Below the pieces are notes generated by a model. That model searched no databases, was not told the DNA's origin, and saw only the letters and a program-made list of their open reading frames with translations. This document shows positions 43,768-52,658 of a stretch of 64,000 nucleotides of DNA, piece after piece. Source of the DNA: Burkholderia diffusa (GTDB lineage Bacteria > Pseudomonadota > Gammaproteobacteria > Burkholderiales > Burkholderiaceae); contig NZ_CP013363.1 of the NCBI RefSeq assembly GCF_001718315.1, forward strand, positions 2,046,001 through 2,110,000. Direction: 5' to 3'. How positions within the stretch are numbered: position 1 is the stretch's first letter; the number at the start of each line of letters is the position of its first letter. Both the position numbers and the translations under genes were made by a program.

Positions 43768-45021
43768 TCACTGCACGAACGCGCCGACCGTGAAGTACGG
43801 ATTACTGGTATCGGCCATGTCGAGGAACCCGAACACGCCGCCCGTGAACACGAACTTGCCGGTCGCCGGCCCCGATGCCGCGTCCGCGTGCACGGTCGTC
43901 ACGACGCCCGGCACCTTCTGCGTGTAGTCGAGGTTCAGCGCGCGCGTGAGCGCGGCCTGGGATGCGTTGAACGGATCGAGCAGCGTCGCCTGCGCACCGA
44001 CGAGCGCGGTCGCGCGGTAGTTGAACGCGCTGTCGACGCCTGTGTACTCGCCGTTTTGCGAGCCTTGGGCGATTGCCGTCTGCGGGCTCAGGAACGAGAT
44101 ACCCGACTCGTCGTCCGCGCTCGGCGGGCCCTGCGTGAGGTCCGCGTTCGCGGCGCCCGTACGGATGAAGACCGGCACGAGCTGGTTGCGCAGCTTGCCG
44201 ACGATCAGGATTCCCTTGCCGGCCTTCGCCGGATCGAGCGCGGCGAGCGTCGGCGGAACTTGCGGCTGGTAGTTCAGCGACTGGAACGCCGGTGCATCCG
44301 CGCGAAGCGTGAACGGCTGGTTCACGGTCGCGTTCGATGCGAGCGGCTGGCCCCCGTTCTTCTTGCCGAAGTTGTCGGTCTCGACGTAGCTGCCGTCCGC
44401 GTTGATCGTCACCTGCTGGTCAAGCGCCACCGGCTGGAAGTTCTGCGACGGCACTTGGTGGTAGCCGAGCTGGTTGTATGTGCCGGCGATCTTCGACAGA
44501 TCGGTTTCGAGAGACGAAAAGCTGATGAACGGGTAGTACGGGAAGGTCGTCTTCGGGATCCTGCCCACGCCGATCACGCCGTCGAACTGGATCGTCGCGC
44601 CGGGAATCGCACCACCCAGCACACCTTCACCAAGGAACAGGCGGGCCGGCCGGCTCGGGTCGAGGCTCGCGTTCTGCATCCGGAACGTGCACTGGTTCAG
44701 CTTTGTGGTCGGCAGGCCCGTTTCGTCGGCCAGCGTGCCGTCGACGACGTTGGCCGGCGCGGTGTCGCGCGTCGGTTGCACGGTGCCGGTGACCGTCGGC
44801 ACCGGCGATGCGAGGTAGGTCATCCGGTACGTCATCTTCGTCGTGTCGAGCTGTACCTTCACGAGTTCGCCCGAGCCGGACCCGCCGATGAACACCGTGT
44901 TGTAGTCGATCGTCTGCGGGCACAGCCGGACCACCGGCGCGGGCGGCGGGTCGCCGTCGCCGCCACACGCGACCAGCACCGGCGCGAGCGATGCCGCGGC
45001 CATCCAATGCTTCATACTCAT
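43768..45021 (-). CDS. DUF2957-family lipoprotein, copy A
   Basis: A 417-residue predicted lipoprotein: signal sequence with lipobox L-V-A-C followed by GGDGDPPPAP. The mature part is beta-rich and repeats the architecture of the neighbouring gene at 45093: LCPQTIDYNTVFIGGSGSGELVKVQLDTTKMTY, PGATIQFDGV, KGILIVGKLRNQLVPVFIR, and the C-terminus NPYFTVGAFVQ (in part). DUF2957 proteins are largely restricted to Burkholderia and relatives; function unknown. Start at 45021 (MSMKHWM) follows AGAGGAATCCT. Paralogue of the next gene, from tandem duplication. Confidence 0.8.
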   Translation of the reverse strand: MSMKHWMAAASLAPVLVACGGDGDPPPAPVVRLCPQTIDYNTVFIGGSGSGELVKVQLDTTKMTYRMTYLASPVPTVTGTVQPTRDTAPANVVDGTLADETGLPTTKLNQCTFRMQNASLDPSRPARLFLGEGVLGGAIPGATIQFDGVIGVGRIPKTTFPYYPFISFSSLETDLSKIAGTYNQLGYHQVPSQNFQPVALDQQVTINADGSYVETDNFGKKNGGQPLASNATVNQPFTLRADAPAFQSLNYQPQVPPTLAALDPAKAGKGILIVGKLRNQLVPVFIRTGAANADLTQGPPSADDESGISFLSPQTAIAQGSQNGEYTGVDSAFNYRATALVGAQATLLDPFNASQAALTRALNLDYTQKVPGVVTTVHADAASGPATGKFVFTGGVFGFLDMADTSNPYFTVGAFVQ

Positions 45022-45092
45022 AGGATTCCTCTTGAATTTCGATTCGCCGGCGGCGACGCATGCGCCGCCGGTGCTCCGTGTTCCGTCCGCCG

Positions 45093-46706
45093 TTACTGGA
45101 CGAACGCGCCGACCGTGAAGAACGGGTTGACCTTGCTGTTGTTGACGACCATCGCGTAGATGTTCCCGGCCGTCACGAGCCAGCCGGTGTCGCCCTTGCC
45201 GAAGATCGCCACGTTGCCGTTCGCGCCCTTCGCATTGAAGTCCTGCGAGGCCGTGATCTTGATCTTGCCGGGGGTGGCCTGCGTGTAGTCGAGCGCGAAC
45301 TGCGACGTGACCGACGACGTCTGCGGGTCGATGAACGCCGCGGTGGCGCCCTGGAACAGCGTCGACGTATAGTTCGCGGCCATCGTCGACACGGCGGTGC
45401 CGTCGTTGCAGCTGCCGGCCTGTGCCAGGAAGAAGGTGCCGTCGAACGTGCCGGGCAGATCCGGATGCGGGATGTTGTTGTTGAAGCTCGGGCCCGCCGT
45501 CGCGATCGCGAACGTCGCGGTGCTGGGCGCCACGACACCGCACGCGGATGCGCTCGTCGCGCCAATGAAACCGCCCTTCAACGAATTGGCTGCGACGGCC
45601 GTGGTCCGCGACAGCATCGAGATTCCCACCTCGGCATCGGCAACCGACGCCAGCAGGTTGCTCGCGTCGATATGCGTGTAGCCCACGCGAATCACGATCG
45701 GCACCAGCACGCCGTTCAGCTTGCCGACGATCATGATGCCCTTCGCCTGACTCGGCGCGACGATCACGATTGCCGAGCCCTGCCCCGCGAACGGATAGAC
45801 GAGGTTGCCGCCGGCGCTCGCCACCGGATGGCTCACGAACACGTTGTCGGACGAGCCGTCCGCGTTCTTGCGCAGCGCCCACGGCGTTCCGGTGGTCTGG
45901 CACGAGTAGTCGCTACCGGCCGTGATGGTGCACGAGCCGTCGGCATTGAACGTCTGGTTCCAGTTGACGACATCGGGCTGCCAGCCGACGGCGCCTGTGC
46001 TGCTCTGCGCGCTGCCGCCGACCGGCGACAGGTGGATGCCGAGTTCGTTGTAGTTGCCCGCGACCTTCGAGAAGTCGGTTTCGGTATCGGTGAAGCCGAT
46101 GAACGGATAGAAATCGAAGGTGCGCGACGGCACTGTGCCGAGCACGATGCCGGGGAACGGCTCGAGGCCGGCAAACGCGATCGTCGCGCCCGGAATCCCG
46201 CCGCCGACCACCCCGTTGCCGACGAACAGCATCGGCGGATCCGCGCGATTGATCGTCACCGCATATGCACCGTCGCTCGTCGCGCCGCTGTCGAGCACGA
46301 ACGCGCAGCGGTTCTGCTCGGCGGTCGGCAGATTGGTCGGATGATGGAACGCACCGCTGATCGTCAGGCCCGCGCGCGTGTTGTTGACCTGCCCAGCCGA
46401 CGTCGGCACCGACGATTCGATGAACTGCATCTGGTAGGTGAGCTTCGTCGTGTCGAACTTGACCTTCACGTATTCGCCGCTGCCGGCGCCGCCCGTATAG
46501 GTCGTCGTGTAGTCGAGCGAATCCGGACACAGCTTCGTCACGACGGGCGGCGTCGTTTCAGCGCCGCTCGGCCCGCATGCGCTGCCCGAGCACTGCGGCA
46601 CATTGATCGGGCCCGGATCGTCGCCGCCGCCGCAACCGGCAACGAACGGCAGCGCCAGCACGGCGCACGACAGGATCGCCTTCCGCCAATCAGGAATGCA
46701 AATCAT
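45093..46706 (-). CDS. DUF2957-family lipoprotein, copy B
   Basis: A 537-residue predicted lipoprotein with lipobox V-A-G-C then GGGDDPG. It shares the block order of copy A (LCPDSLDYTTTYTGGAGSGEYVKVKFDTTKLTY; PGATIAFAGL; KGIMIVGKLNGVLVPIVIR; C-terminal NPFFTVGAFVQ, in part) but is about 120 residues longer, with extra Cys-containing inserts in the second half. Start at 46706 follows AAGGAGG. It probably heads the transcript that includes copy A and ompW (71 nt and about 73 nt gaps). Confidence 0.8.
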   Translation of the reverse strand: MICIPDWRKAILSCAVLALPFVAGCGGGDDPGPINVPQCSGSACGPSGAETTPPVVTKLCPDSLDYTTTYTGGAGSGEYVKVKFDTTKLTYQMQFIESSVPTSAGQVNNTRAGLTISGAFHHPTNLPTAEQNRCAFVLDSGATSDGAYAVTINRADPPMLFVGNGVVGGGIPGATIAFAGLEPFPGIVLGTVPSRTFDFYPFIGFTDTETDFSKVAGNYNELGIHLSPVGGSAQSSTGAVGWQPDVVNWNQTFNADGSCTITAGSDYSCQTTGTPWALRKNADGSSDNVFVSHPVASAGGNLVYPFAGQGSAIVIVAPSQAKGIMIVGKLNGVLVPIVIRVGYTHIDASNLLASVADAEVGISMLSRTTAVAANSLKGGFIGATSASACGVVAPSTATFAIATAGPSFNNNIPHPDLPGTFDGTFFLAQAGSCNDGTAVSTMAANYTSTLFQGATAAFIDPQTSSVTSQFALDYTQATPGKIKITASQDFNAKGANGNVAIFGKGDTGWLVTAGNIYAMVVNNSKVNPFFTVGAFVQ

Positions 46707-47330
46707 CAACCCCTCCTTTTGAGGTACGACAGGTCTCGCCCGAACGGGCTGCGTGGCCCGCCGGTTGGTATCGCGCCGCCGCGACAACGCGCGGCGCATG
46801 ACGATGCGCGCAAATGCGCGCCGCGTTGCCGGCCACGCAAATGCGATCAGGACCGCCGCGGCAGGCAAGCGCTATCCGGCGCCGCCGTCATGCGGCACGG
46901 CGCCATCGGGAAAATCGAAATGGAATGGGGTGGATCGCTACAGCGACATCGCGATGCGATGACGCAGACGCGCAATGCGCGTCGCGCCCGCATCCGGCGA
47001 CAAGCAGGGAAACGGCAGTGCGGCAAGGCCCTCGGATAGGCGTCTCATGTATTGGTCTCCGTACGTACGCTTGATTCGTTATCGTGATGCGTCGTTTGTC
47101 GAGACTATGATCGGACGATACGCACAAGTAAATGGATGCAGAGTTCCAAACGTGCGGGACCGTGCGATCCTAGTGGGCGCACGGTTTTTGACACTTTTTC
47201 AAACAGCCTTCAATTTATTTGCTCAGACAAATATCCAAGCCGTACAACCCGCGTTCGAATGTCGGCGGGCGACCGCGCGAGGCCCGGCGTACGGGCCTCC
47301 GGCGGCCCGCGCACATGCTGCGGCGCAACC
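46707..47330. other. Intergenic region upstream of the DUF2957 genes
   Basis: About 620 bp with several short open frames, none with a ribosome site or family signature. It must contain the promoter of the DUF2957/OmpW series (minus strand). It becomes AT-richer around 47040-47240. A hairpin with T-tail is at 47159-47189. Confidence 0.45.
47159..47189 (+). terminator. Terminator-like hairpin in an intergenic region
   Basis: ACCGTGCG (47159-47166) pairs with CGCACGGT (47178-47185), 11-nt loop, followed by a T-run to 47189. The T-run places it on the + strand, where no upstream gene is evident, so it may end an unannotated small RNA or be a regulatory attenuator. Confidence 0.45.
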
Positions 47331-47627
47331 TTACACGTCGATGATCGCGAGGGTTCCGGAGCTGCCGGGCAGCACCGCGTGATGCGTGCCGGCGACCGCG
47401 AGATACATCTGGCCGGCCTCGACGACGACCGTCTCCCCTTCGACCTCGAGCATCAGCCTGCCGTCGACCACCAGCAGCCCTTCGTTGTAGTCGTGCACTT
47501 CCTTTTCGTACGGCTGCGCGTCCATGCGCAGCACCTTGATCCGGGCCGGCCCGACCTCGCCGACGATCGTGGATTTCCATGCAACGGCCTGCGCGGCCGC
47601 GACGGACTTGAAATCGATCAAAGACAT
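47331..47627 (-). CDS. Small cupin-domain protein
   Basis: A 98-residue single-domain cupin. Cupin motif 1 is degenerate (EVHDYNEGLLVVDGRLMLEV, one His and Glu retained) and motif 2 is GQMYLAVAGTHHAVLPG. Possibly a metal-dependent isomerase, or sensor, but substrate is unknown. It stands alone on the minus strand between the DUF2957 region and the divergent ABC exporter. Confidence 0.82.
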   Translation of the reverse strand: MSLIDFKSVAAAQAVAWKSTIVGEVGPARIKVLRMDAQPYEKEVHDYNEGLLVVDGRLMLEVEGETVVVEAGQMYLAVAGTHHAVLPGSSGTLAIIDV

Positions 47628-48051
47628 GCGCTTCGCTCCGGGACGTGAGAGGAACGCATTATCGCGAGCGCGGCGCGCGCCGTCCCGATACGGCGCAGCG
47701 CCGTTCGGGCAGCACAGTCGCCGCCCGCCCCGCCGTCACGCGCAGACGCGATCGGCGTCCGGTTGCCCGAAAACCGCACGCATTATTCGCCCGATTCGAA
47801 TAAAGCATCGCTTTATTGAATGACGCGCGCACATTGGTTGCAAATCCGACACGGGGGTCACACGTCCTTTGCATCGGAATGCATTTCCATCTTCCGGTTG
47901 CTAATATGGCGGTCCTGCGATCCCGCACCACAACGCCGTTCGACATGACGCCCGCTCGCCATGCCGCACCCGACACCGGCCGCTTCGCAGCGGCGGCACC
48001 GGGCACGCGCGGCGCGCGGCGTCGGACCGACCGGCCGTGCCATCCGTGAGC
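47628..48051. promoter_or_regulatory. Divergent region between cupin and ABC exporter genes
   Basis: About 420 bp without a supported gene. Contains the perfect palindrome at 47799-47817 and must hold the promoters of the cupin gene (-) and the ABC exporter pair (+). No sigma-70 boxes could be called. Confidence 0.45.
47799..47817. promoter_or_regulatory. Perfect 8-bp palindrome with 3-nt spacer, candidate operator
   Basis: AATAAAGC (47799-47806), ATC, GCTTTATT (47810-47817). AT-rich half-sites in a GC-rich divergent promoter region suggest a binding site for a dimeric regulator acting on the ABC exporter genes, about 230 nt downstream, or the cupin gene. Confidence 0.5.
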
Positions 48052-48996
48052 ATGCAACCGATCCTTTCCGTCTCCGACCTCTCCAAGACTTACGCGTCCG
48101 GCTTCCAGGCGCTGAAGCACGTGAACCTCGACATCCGCCCCGGCGAGATCTTCGCGCTGCTCGGGCCGAACGGCGCGGGCAAGACCACGCTGATCGGCTC
48201 GATATGCGGCATCGTCACGCCGACCGAAGGTCGCGTGACGGTCGGCGGGCACGACATCCGCGATCAATACCGCGCCGCCCGCGAAATGATCGGCCTCGTG
48301 CCGCAGGAGCTGACGACCGACGCGTTCGAAACCGTCTGGGCGACCGTGTCGTTCAGCCGCGGCCTGTTCGGCAAGGCGCCCGATCCCGCCTACATCGAAA
48401 AGACGCTGAAGGCGCTGTCGCTGTGGGACAAGCGCGACAACAAGTTGATGACGCTGTCGGGCGGCATGAAGCGCCGCGTGATGATCGCGAAGGCGCTGTC
48501 GCACGAACCGCGCATCCTGTTCCTCGACGAGCCGACGGCCGGCGTCGACGTCGAACTGCGCCGCGACATGTGGAAACTGGTCGACTCGCTGCGCGAAAGC
48601 GGCGTGACGATCCTGCTGACCACGCACTACATCGAGGAAGCCGAGGAAATGGCCGACCGGATCGGCATCATCCTCGGCGGCGAACTCGTGCTCGTCGAAG
48701 AGAAGCACGAGCTGATGCGCAAGCTCGGCAAGAAGCAACTGACCGTGCAGCTCGAGCATCCGCTCGCGACCGTGCCGGGCGAACTCGCCGCATTCGGGCT
48801 CGAACGCGCGGACGACGGCGCCGCGCTTGTCTACACCTACGACTCGCAGCGCGACGACGCGAGCATCGCGAAGCTGATCAACGCGCTCGGCTCGGCCGGC
48901 ATCGGCTTTCGTGACCTGCACACGACGCAGAGCTCGCTCGAGGACATTTTCGTCAGCCTGATCGACAACCGCCGCAACGGCACACAAGGGGCGTAA
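48052..48996 (+). CDS. ABC-2 exporter ATP-binding protein
   Basis: A 314-residue ATPase with all nucleotide-binding motifs: Walker [10 protein letters not shown], signature LSGGMKRR, Walker [13 protein letters not shown], and switch His ([11 protein letters not shown]). The C-terminal 70 residues are the extra domain of the NodI/YadG/DrrA type. ATG 48052 is used here; GTG codons at 48037 and 48046 are alternatives, and none has a good ribosome site. The permease gene follows 5 nt after the stop. Substrate not deducible. Confidence 0.9.
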   Translation: MQPILSVSDLSKTYASGFQALKHVNLDIRPGEIFALLGPNGAGKTTLIGSICGIVTPTEGRVTVGGHDIRDQYRAAREMIGLVPQELTTDAFETVWATVSFSRGLFGKAPDPAYIEKTLKALSLWDKRDNKLMTLSGGMKRRVMIAKALSHEPRILFLDEPTAGVDVELRRDMWKLVDSLRESGVTILLTTHYIEEAEEMADRIGIILGGELVLVEEKHELMRKLGKKQLTVQLEHPLATVPGELAAFGLERADDGAALVYTYDSQRDDASIAKLINALGSAGIGFRDLHTTQSSLEDIFVSLIDNRRNGTQGA

Positions 48997-49001
48997 CGCA
49001 C

Positions 49002-49772
49002 ATGGCGAACTGGAATTTCCAAGGCATCCGTGCGATCTACCGTGCCGAAATGGCCCGCACGCGCCGCACGCTGATGCAGAGCATCATCGCGCCGGTGATC
49101 TCGACGTCGCTGTACTTCGTCGTGTTCGGCTCGGCGATCGGCTCGCGCATCAGCGACGTGAACGGGATCGGCTACGGGTCGTTCATCGTACCGGGCCTCG
49201 TGATGCTGTCGCTGCTGTCGCAGAGCATCTCGAACGCATCGTTCGGCATCTACTTCCCGCGCTTCACGGGCACGATCTACGAGATATTGTCCGCGCCCGT
49301 GTCGTACTGGGAGATCGTGATCGCGTATGTGGGTGCGGCCGCGTCGAAGTCGTTGCTGCTCGGATTGATCATCCTCGCGACGGCCGGCCTGTTCGTGCCG
49401 CTGCACATCCTGCATCCGTTCTGGATGGTGCTGTTCCTCGTGCTGACGTCAATCACGTTCAGCCTGTTCGGTTTCGTGATCGGCATCTGGGCCGACAGCT
49501 TCGAGAAGCTGCAGCTCGTGCCGCTCCTGATCATCACGCCGCTCACGTTCCTCGGCGGCAGCTTCTATTCGGTCGACATGCTGCCGCCCGCGTGGCGCAT
49601 CGTCACGCTGTTCAACCCGATCGTCTATCTGATCAGCGGCTTCCGCTGGTCGTTCTACGGGCTGGCCGACGTGCACGTGGGAATCAGCCTCGCGGCGACC
49701 TCGCTGTTCCTCGCGATCCTGCTCGCGATCGTCGCGTGGATGTTCCGCACCGGCTACAAGCTGAAGAACTGA
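49002..49772 (+). CDS. ABC-2 exporter permease
   Basis: A 256-residue inner-membrane permease with six hydrophobic segments and ABC-2 family motifs ([62 protein letters not shown], in part), closest in style to YadH/NodJ. It begins 5 nt after the ATPase stop, so the two make one transporter. Exports of polysaccharide, lipid or drug substrates are all known for this family. Confidence 0.9.
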   Translation: MANWNFQGIRAIYRAEMARTRRTLMQSIIAPVISTSLYFVVFGSAIGSRISDVNGIGYGSFIVPGLVMLSLLSQSISNASFGIYFPRFTGTIYEILSAPVSYWEIVIAYVGAAASKSLLLGLIILATAGLFVPLHILHPFWMVLFLVLTSITFSLFGFVIGIWADSFEKLQLVPLLIITPLTFLGGSFYSVDMLPPAWRIVTLFNPIVYLISGFRWSFYGLADVHVGISLAATSLFLAILLAIVAWMFRTGYKLKN

Positions 49773-49921
49773 CTCGGCGCGCCGCGGGTTGCCCCGGTTC
49801 GCGGATCCGCAGCGGCGCTGCTAGACTGAATCGGAAGATCGACTGCCGCCGTCTGCCGCACCGCAACCCGCGGTGCGCGGGCGGCGCGGCTCCCGCCCCC
49901 TTCCCTGCGCGAGGATCCCCG

Positions 49922-50623
49922 ATGAGCGCCTCCCGAATCGACGTCGTCCGCGACGGCCTGTTTCGCGCCACGTCCTACGTCGACACGCTGAACCTGAGCT
50001 TCAGCCAGTTCTTCGTACGATCGCCGCACGGCGATGTGCTGTGCATCGAAACGGGCACGCGTTCCAACTTCACCCAACTGAGCGCGGCGCTCGATACCGT
50101 CGGCATCGCGCCGTCGATGGTCAGCAACGTGATCGTCCCGCACTTCGAGGCCGACGAAATGGGCGCGCTGCCCGACTTCCTCGCGGCCAACCCGGCGCTC
50201 GTCGCGTACGGACATCCGATGTGTACATGGGGGCTTGCCGACGTGTTCGGCGTGCGCGCGATTCCGTTGAAGGACGGCGAGCCGACAACGCTGTCGGGCA
50301 TCGACGTCGTGCCGATCTTCACCAAGCACGTGCATCAGTGGGACGCGCTCGTCGTGTATCTGCCGGCGTACAAGGCGCTGCTGTCGTCAGACATCCTGAT
50401 GCGCTTCGGCAGGGAAGAAACCGACGACCCGCTGCCGGCGATCCTCGATGCGATCACGCGCTCGGACTACCTGCCGTCGCTCGCGCACCTGGCGAACGCG
50501 CTGCGCCGCATCCAGGCGCTCGATCTCGACATCGTCCTGCCGATGCACGGCCCGGCGATCACGCACGACATCGCGCGCGTGATCGCCGGTGTGATTGCCC
50601 ATTGCGAGGCGACCGCGGCGTAA
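49922..50623 (+). CDS. Metallo-beta-lactamase-fold protein of the diiron (flavodiiron-like) type
   Basis: A 233-residue protein. Instead of the hydrolase motif H-x-H-x-D-H it has HFEADEMGAL (H-x-E-x-D), the ligand pattern of flavodiiron proteins and oxygen-binding diiron proteins; further ligands are likely in the GHPMC, SSDILMRFG (Asp) and LPMHGP (His) segments. There is no flavodoxin domain, so a reductase partner would be separate. Likely binds or reduces O2 or NO, or senses them. Start at 49922 follows GAGGAT. Confidence 0.78.
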   Translation: MSASRIDVVRDGLFRATSYVDTLNLSFSQFFVRSPHGDVLCIETGTRSNFTQLSAALDTVGIAPSMVSNVIVPHFEADEMGALPDFLAANPALVAYGHPMCTWGLADVFGVRAIPLKDGEPTTLSGIDVVPIFTKHVHQWDALVVYLPAYKALLSSDILMRFGREETDDPLPAILDAITRSDYLPSLAHLANALRRIQALDLDIVLPMHGPAITHDIARVIAGVIAHCEATAA

Positions 50624-50665
50624 CGCACGCGCCGCCGCGTGTGGCCGCCGGCCGCGCGTCGCCGG

Positions 50666-50896
50666 TCAGGTGCCGGTCACGACGAATTCGGCGGCCGCCT
50701 TGCTCTGGATCGCGGCCATCACCGCAAGTTCGCGCTTGCTGCGCGGCTCGCCGGATATGACGCCCGTCGCATGCTTGGCCTTCGCGCCGAGCGGGAAAAA
50801 CACGAACGATGCGCCGGCCGGCGCGGTCGGCTCGGCACGCAGGCGTTTGTTCAGAATCTTCAGGTACTTTTTCTTCGAGACTTCCTTCGTTGCCAT
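50666..50896 (-). CDS. Small basic conserved-type protein
   Basis: A 76-residue protein starting MATKEVSKKKYLKILNKRL, highly basic at the N-terminus, with a hydrophobic patch FVFFPLG in the middle. The start at 50896 follows a clear GGAGG; the longer frame to 51049 is not needed. No family recognised. It could bind nucleic acid by charge, but there is no fold evidence. Confidence 0.55.
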   Translation of the reverse strand: MATKEVSKKKYLKILNKRLRAEPTAPAGASFVFFPLGAKAKHATGVISGEPRSKRELAVMAAIQSKAAAEFVVTGT

Positions 50897-51277
50897 GGCG
50901 CCCTCCACATGAACGTGATGCTGACCAGCATACCAGTTTTGACCGGTGGCTCCGGCGCGCTGCAGCACGATCGGCCTGCACGCGAATCGGCCAGCTTGCA
51001 CGCCTCGACGAGTCAGGCCGCGACCTTGGCCGTTGCCGGCGCCATTCACATGCCGTCACATCCCGTGTCACGCGCGAGCGGATCTTCCATTCCGGGCGCT
51101 TCCCGTTACGCGATGCTGCCCACGGCTGTTGCCTGCCGCTACCGGTCGCCAGAATTTCTTGCGCTCGATGTCGATTCGCGCGCAGGTCAAGCGTCGTAGT
51201 GTCGTAACCGATCGTTTTGCCGTCCGCACGGCCGGCCGATCGCGGATTCCCCCTTTCCCGTTCAAGGAGCAGCGACA
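50897..51277. other. Intergenic region without a recognised feature
   Basis: About 380 bp between the small basic-protein gene and the YCII-like gene. Short open frames here are shadows without ribosome sites. It should hold divergent promoters; none could be assigned. Confidence 0.45.
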
Positions 51278-51709
51278 ATGCGCGTCATGGTGATCGTCAA
51301 GGCCACGGCCTTTTCCGAATCGGGCACGATGCCCGATACCGAACTGCTGGCCGCGATGGGCCAGTACAACGAGGCACTCGTGAAGGCCGGCGTGATGCTG
51401 GCCGGCGAAGGGCTGCACCCCAGTTCGCGCGGCAAGCGCGTGCACTTCTCCGGCAAGGACCGGACCGTCATCGACGGCCCGTTCGCCGAGACCAAGGAAC
51501 TGATCGCCGGCTACTGGCTGTGGCAGGTGAATTCGATCGAAGAAGCCGTCGAATGGGTCAAGCGCTGCCCAAATCCGATGCCCACCGAATCGGACATCGA
51601 GATCCGCCAGGTCTTCTCGCCCGAGGACTTCGGCGAGGCTTTCACGCCGGAACTGCAGGAACAGGAAGCACGGCTGCGCGCGGAGATGGACGGCAAGCGC
51701 GGGGCGTAG
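51278..51709 (+). CDS. YCII/DGPF-domain protein
   Basis: A 143-residue protein with the family motif IDGPFAETKELIAGYWLWQV at about 68-87 and the N-terminal RVMVIVKATAFSESG. The DGPF/YCII family is small, ferredoxin-like in fold and common beside sigma factors of the ECF type; none is visible here. Enzymatic role unknown. The ATG at 51278 follows GGAGCAGCG. Confidence 0.85.
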   Translation: MRVMVIVKATAFSESGTMPDTELLAAMGQYNEALVKAGVMLAGEGLHPSSRGKRVHFSGKDRTVIDGPFAETKELIAGYWLWQVNSIEEAVEWVKRCPNPMPTESDIEIRQVFSPEDFGEAFTPELQEQEARLRAEMDGKRGA

Positions 51710-51797
51710 GCCGGGCGGTCGAGGGGCGCTGCGGGATCGACGCGGGCGCCCCGCGCCCGCCGACTCCCGGACAAATCCATCGACCGGGATTGACGGC

Positions 51798-51842
51798 GCC
51801 TCGCCTAGTAACGTATCGTTTTGATACGTTACTAGGCGAGGC
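51798..51842. promoter_or_regulatory. Perfect 20-bp inverted repeat overlapping a ribosome site
   Basis: 51798-51817 is the exact reverse complement of 51823-51842, with a 5-nt GTTTT spacer. The right arm contains GCGAGG, the only ribosome site for the gene starting at 51852 (10 nt away). As DNA it can be an operator for a dimeric repressor; as RNA the 20-bp stem would hide the ribosome site. Confidence 0.9.
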
Positions 51843-51851
51843 CTTGTCGTC

Positions 51852-52658
51852 ATGCATTCCCGTTTCGACCGTTTTCGCGCAACGCCCCTTGGCGCGCAGC
51901 TCGAAGCGCTGATCGCGCAGCCCGAGCGTTATCTCGAATTCGCGGCGCTGTCGCGAGTCGGCGTCGCGGCGATTGGCGCGATCCAGCACGAGATCGCGCA
52001 CAAATTCCCCGAAATCGAAGGCGATACGACGGCCCGGCAGTTCTGCGGCGCGATGGTCGCCGACGTGATGCGCCGCCACGGGCACGACGTCGTGCAGGCG
52101 CGCGGCCGGATCGGCGGCGCGCTGTTCAGCTACGGTGCGGTATTCAGCGCGTTCCCGCTGGCGCTGCCGTTCGCCGACGTCGTCGCCGCGCTGGCCGCGA
52201 TGCCCGACCGGGTCACCGCGTATGCCATGCACATTCCTGCCGCGCTCTTCACGCGCCGCCCCGCCGGCACCGGCTTCTCGTTCGTCGAACATGCGTGCCA
52301 CCTGCGCGACCTCGATGCGGTGTTCGCCGAACGCATCGACGTCGTGCGCACGCACGAACTGCCGGTGATCGCGTCCGTCGACGGCACTGCACTCGCCGCG
52401 CAGCGCGACTACCTCGCGCAGCCGCTCGACGACGCGCTCGCCGCGTTCCGCACCGGCCGCGCCGCGCTGTGCGCGTCGGTTGCGGCGCTGCAACCGTCCG
52501 AACGCCAGCGCTGCGGGCTGCGCGACGGTATCCGCCGGATGTCGCTCGAGGAACTCGTGCGCGAACTGCTCGACCACGATCGCACGCACGTGCTCGAACT
52601 CGACGAACTGCTCGCCGAACTCGAATTGCCGCCCCTCCCGTCATCGGAAGCCAAATGA
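51852..52658 (+). CDS. Two-part protein with C-terminal DinB-like domain
   Basis: A 268-residue protein. The C-terminal half resembles the DinB/DfsA four-helix superfamily, with histidines spaced as metal ligands (FVEHACHLRDLD ... RELLDHDRTHVLELDELL). The N-terminal 130 residues hold an unrelated helical domain. The product may be a metal-dependent transferase acting on a thiol, but no substrate is evident. The ribosome site is buried in the inverted repeat upstream. It is coupled to the next gene by an ATGA overlap at 52655. Confidence 0.65.
   Translation: MHSRFDRFRATPLGAQLEALIAQPERYLEFAALSRVGVAAIGAIQHEIAHKFPEIEGDTTARQFCGAMVADVMRRHGHDVVQARGRIGGALFSYGAVFSAFPLALPFADVVAALAAMPDRVTAYAMHIPAALFTRRPAGTGFSFVEHACHLRDLDAVFAERIDVVRTHELPVIASVDGTALAAQRDYLAQPLDDALAAFRTGRAALCASVAALQPSERQRCGLRDGIRRMSLEELVRELLDHDRTHVLELDELLAELELPPLPSSEAK

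Noticed and set aside
45060-47039. A 659-codon + strand open frame
   Set aside because: Antisense to the DUF2957 gene, which has a ribosome site and lipobox; the + frame is Arg/Ala-rich shadow.
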